Shown one piece after another: positions 5,527 to 8,049 of a stretch of DNA of 8,049 nucleotides (position 1 is the first letter of the stretch; each line of letters opens with the position of its first letter). Source of the DNA: Candidatus Hodarchaeota archaeon (lineage in GTDB: Archaea > Asgardarchaeota > Heimdallarchaeia > Hodarchaeales > YT1-039); the NCBI GenBank assembly GCA_016840025.1, contig JAEOTF010000336.1, positions 1 through 8,049 on the forward strand, in the 5' to 3' direction. A program made the position numbers and the translations under genes. The notes under the pieces were generated by a model. The model worked only from the letters and a program-made list of their open reading frames with translations, was not told the origin of the DNA and ran no database searches.

Positions 5527-7242
5527 TTAGATTGTGCTCTTTTTCCTAATTGTTAGCAGTAAAACTAACCCTACGACTACAAGAAGAATTTCGAAACTTG
5601 AAGTATCACTTGCCTCGGACGTAATCGTGGAACCACTTGTATTTGAGCTGGTCATTGGATGGGAGGTACTTTCAGGTCTCACAGCTTCTAAATAACCCGT
5701 TATATTAAAGGAAAACACAAAACCATCTTTAGCTCCATTATAACTTTGTTGATATGCATTACTTGTTACCAAGAAATCTATTGATTGGGTAAAACCGACA
5801 ATCAGAAGGATATTATCAGAAAGAAATTGACCACTCGGACTCTCAATGTCCGTTCCTCCTAAATATGATCCAAATAATGGACGACCATCGGGGGATAATT
5901 GGAGGATAAAGATCTCACGAGAACCTTTGTGTTCCTGAAAAGCATCAATAGAGGGAAAATCGTCTCCAATACCACTAACAAGGATGTTATCAGCAGAATC
6001 AATATGAATATTGTAGACCGAATCCCAATCTGTAGTATTTCCGCCAAAGTAGCTCGAATAGACCAATTCTTGTCCATCTGAGGATAATGTGGTTATAAAT
6101 CCATCGGGGTAATTTATTGGACCACTATAATGGGATTGATAGGCATTTACTGTTGGAAAATCCGATGAAAGGGTCCTTCCCGTGACTATTATATTGTCCA
6201 AAGAATCTACATCCATTCCCATGCATTGATCTATACCAGAACCACCAAGTAATGTAGAATAAGTCAATTGGCCAGAGGAGTTAAACTTCGAAATGAAAAA
6301 ATCTAAAGTTTCTATTGTTACTCCGAATAATGGGGTTACTCCTGAACTTGTTGTTCCAGCAAAGGTTTTTTGGTAAGCATCTTCTGTAATCGGGAAATCT
6401 ACACTTGCAGTTGGACCGACTACTATGATATTATTATTATTGTCTAACTCAATTTCCTCGCCATTTTCATTATCGTTGCCACCTAAATAGGTTGAATACT
6501 GTATTCTGCTACAGTTAGATGACATAATAGTGAGAAAACCATCTACATCCCCTCCACCAAACTGTGTTCGATAAGCATCTGGGGTTACTGGAAAACCAGA
6601 AGATGTAGCGCCTGTAACAACTAGTTGATCTAAGGTATCAATCTCAAATTTGCCAAGAACGTCATGACCTGCAGTACCGAAATAAGAGGAATAAATAATC
6701 GTACCATTAGGAGCAAATTTTGTTATAAAAATATCATAAGAGCCTCCTATGTATGTGCCTTGGTTTGCATCATCGGTCGTAGGAAAATCTAAAGAATTTG
6801 TCATACCCATAATGATTATATTATCCTCAGAATCTGTCCTAACACACAAACCAAAGTCTACTTGATTCCCTCCAAGATATGTAGACCATAAAAGGTTCCC
6901 AACATTGTTAAATTTAGCAATAATAGAGTCTCCACCAAGAACATGGATATCTGTGGAACTACCACCTGCAAAACTTGTTTGAAACGCATTTGGGGTAGTA
7001 GGAAAATCATTAGAATAGGTGGCGCCAGTTATAATCACATTGTTTTGAGAATCAGTAACTACATCTTTGAAATGATCTGCATTACTTCCTCCAAGGTACG
7101 TACTATAAATAAATTCTTCAATTTCAACGTGGGGTTCATTCTCTTGAACTGCTGTATATGGAAATTCGTCAATGGCAAAACTTATGTTAAGAAACAAACC
7201 TATTAGAATAATACCTACTATAGTTTTAGTTATTTTATTCAT
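5527..7242 (-). CDS. Secreted anchored SBBP-type seven-unit beta-propeller protein
   Basis: A 571-residue protein from ATG at 7242. Residues 1-23 (MNKITKTIVG start, then hydrophobic, ISFA end) are a signal peptide. Seven repeats of about 63-79 residues follow, each with a [YWF]-x-[ST]-[YL]-[LF]G element (46, 119, 184, 249, 328, 395, 457), mostly a D-x-x-[DN]-N turn, a strand such as IIVTG, and an F[PL]-x-x-[NDS]A[YFN] segment (80, 153, 217, 283, 362, 429, 490). This is the SBBP (beta-propeller repeat) pattern, and seven units fit one closed propeller. A Ser/Thr linker at about 523-549, SFEI, a membrane helix at about 551-565 and a basic RKKSTI end complete an anchored surface protein. Such propellers usually bind ligands or proteins; no enzymatic residues are evident. 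An in-frame ATG at 7260 would add six residues, but lacks a close SD and gives a less typical signal peptide. The gene ends with TAATAA. Confidence 0.87.
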   Translation of the reverse strand: MNKITKTIVGIILIGLFLNISFAIDEFPYTAVQENEPHVEIEEFIYSTYLGGSNADHFKDVVTDSQNNVIITGATYSNDFPTTPNAFQTSFAGGSSTDIHVLGGDSIIAKFNNVGNLLWSTYLGGNQVDFGLCVRTDSEDNIIIMGMTNSLDFPTTDDANQGTYIGGSYDIFITKFAPNGTIIYSSYFGTAGHDVLGKFEIDTLDQLVVTGATSSGFPVTPDAYRTQFGGGDVDGFLTIMSSNCSRIQYSTYLGGNDNENGEEIELDNNNNIIVVGPTASVDFPITEDAYQKTFAGTTSSGVTPLFGVTIETLDFFISKFNSSGQLTYSTLLGGSGIDQCMGMDVDSLDNIIVTGRTLSSDFPTVNAYQSHYSGPINYPDGFITTLSSDGQELVYSSYFGGNTTDWDSVYNIHIDSADNILVSGIGDDFPSIDAFQEHKGSREIFILQLSPDGRPLFGSYLGGTDIESPSGQFLSDNILLIVGFTQSIDFLVTSNAYQQSYNGAKDGFVFSFNITGYLEAVRPESTSHPMTSSNTSGSTITSEASDTSSFEILLVVVGLVLLLTIRKKSTI

Positions 7243-8049
7243 TGTAACAACATCCACCATATTTAGATGATTTCTTCCCTCTACGTTTTCTAATCATTAT
7301 GAAGAAAGTTAAACTAAAGAAAATAATATATAACTCAAAACTAGGAGAAGATTCAGATTCTGTTGAATTGAGTGATGTTGTAGTAGTCATCGACGTAAAT
7401 GACGTTGATTGGGTGGTAGTATAGTCAAAAAGCCCTTCTACTTTAAAAATTTCTAAACCATTATTCCAATCAGCTACGTAAAGAAGATTACCAATTAATT
7501 GGAGATTACACTTTCGGTTCCCCTCATCAAATTGTGCTATTTTCGTAGGATTGGTTGGATCACTGATATTGAGGATTTTAAGCCCATTTTCCCAATCTGT
7601 GAGAAAACAAATGTCGTCTTTAACAAATACTTCGTATGATCTGCCCCCATCATCGAATTGACCCACTTTAGTAATATTAGAAGGGTCACTCACATCTAAT
7701 ATTACCAGCTCCCATGTTTCTCCTCGATGACTTGCCATAAAGGCAAGGTCTTCGTAAACAAATGGATCCCATAGGTCTTTTCCTAATTCTTGATATGTAC
7801 CAATCTCGAAGGGATTAAAAATATCGGAGATGTTTAGGATCTTTAATCCTGTATAGGAACTTCGATGATCGGTAACATACAAAAGATCGTCTGCAACAAA
7901 TAAGGTTGATGCGAAAACATTACCAAAATATTGAGTAATCCGGGTAGGAGATGATGGGTTGCTACAATTGAGTATTTCTAAGCCTAGATACCAATTAGTT
8001 ATGAAAACTGTTTCTCCAATCACTTGTACATCCCCAGTATATCCTCCGA
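7235..8049 (-). CDS. LVIVD-repeat beta-propeller surface protein (5' end cut by window edge)
   Basis: The frame is open to the right edge, giving 270 complete codons up to TAA at 7235-7237; the true start lies outside. The GTG at 8021-8023 is not a start, because upstream in-frame codons read GGYTGDVQ and complete a repeat. Five repeats of about 40-48 residues are visible, with the pattern [DE]-[VL]-x-[VL]-x-[DG]-[DEN]-x-[VALI]-[YF]-[VILM]-x-[DNS]-x-x-x-GL-[KE]-I-[LF]-[ND]-x-S[DN]P-x-x-P. This is the LVIVD repeat (PF08309), predicted to form a propeller. After repeat five come a Ser/Thr linker (about 209-236), SFEL, a hydrophobic helix and RKRRGKK, so the protein is anchored on the cell surface. 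The tail then continues with SSKYGGCCYNE, longer than in the neighbours, and overlaps the next gene's ATG by 8 bases. It probably acts as a binding or scaffold module; no catalytic motif is seen. Confidence 0.87.
   Translation of the reverse strand, partial: GGYTGDVQVIGETVFITNWYLGLEILNCSNPSSPTRITQYFGNVFASTLFVADDLLYVTDHRSSYTGLKILNISDIFNPFEIGTYQELGKDLWDPFVYEDLAFMASHRGETWELVILDVSDPSNITKVGQFDDGGRSYEVFVKDDICFLTDWENGLKILNISDPTNPTKIAQFDEGNRKCNLQLIGNLLYVADWNNGLEIFKVEGLFDYTTTQSTSFTSMTTTTSLNSTESESSPSFELYIIFFSLTFFIMIRKRRGKKSSKYGGCCYNE

Noticed and set aside
5859..6081. Open frames on both strands inside the SBBP propeller gene
   Set aside because: Both coincide with intact SBBP repeats in the main frame. 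The hydrophobic look of the minus-strand one comes from frame-shifted reading of Asp/Asn/Ile-rich codons.
6943..7206. Plus-strand open frame near the start of the SBBP propeller gene
   Set aside because: Antisense to the signal peptide and first repeat; no supporting RBS or domain.
1198..7242. Internal promoters or terminators between genes
   Set aside because: Gaps are at most about 22 bases and already hold SD sites; no TATA/BRE element or poly-T tract could be separated from coding sequence.
7240..7260. ATG at 7260 as start of the SBBP propeller gene
   Set aside because: Has no close SD and adds MVDVVT before a standard MNK-type signal peptide; ATG at 7242 resembles the starts of neighbouring genes. 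Not excluded.
8021..8023. GTG as start of the LVIVD-repeat gene
   Set aside because: The frame continues to the window edge and the upstream codons (GGYTGDVQ) complete the first repeat, so the gene is truncated by the window.

Overview
The window is an AT-rich, almost fully coding stretch in which every credible gene lies on the minus strand, so transcription runs from the right edge to the left edge. Six genes are visible. The first (right edge) has lost its 5' end and the last (left edge) has lost its 3' end. Junctions range from an 8-base overlap to gaps of about 22 bases, with no room for internal promoters or terminators, so this looks like the interior of one operon whose promoter and terminator lie outside the window.

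The organism is most likely an archaeon. The Shine-Dalgarno sites are AAAGGTGA, matching the GGTGAT-type anti-SD. Every complete protein, and the right-edge fragment, has a Ser/Thr-rich linker followed by a short motif (mostly xFEL or xFEI), one membrane helix and a basic tail, which is an archaeal-type C-terminal surface anchor. The tails recall those of Asgard (Heimdallarchaeia-like) surface proteins, but that placement is an impression and was not tested.

Layout in transcription order: (1) 8049-7235, end of an LVIVD-repeat beta-propeller surface protein; (2) 7242-5527, a seven-unit SBBP-type beta-propeller protein; (3) 5505-3991 and (4) 3983-2478, two tandem paralogous secreted esterases of the enterochelin-esterase/esterase D type, about 70-75% identical by eye and aligning without a gap from start codon to catalytic His; (5) 2455-1205, a serine hydrolase of the class C beta-lactamase/penicillin-binding family; (6) 1197-1, a secreted protein built of exact 52-residue repeats.

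Together these encode an all-extracytoplasmic set: three different repeat/propeller scaffolds around three serine hydrolases, all apparently exported and all those with a visible C-terminus anchored. A joint role in binding and hydrolysing an external ester or amide substrate, or in cell-envelope remodelling, is inference only. The clearest sequence-level results are a corrected TTG start for the second esterase, SD sites that contain the upstream gene's stop codon, and near-identical DNA shared by non-adjacent repeats of the left-edge gene.
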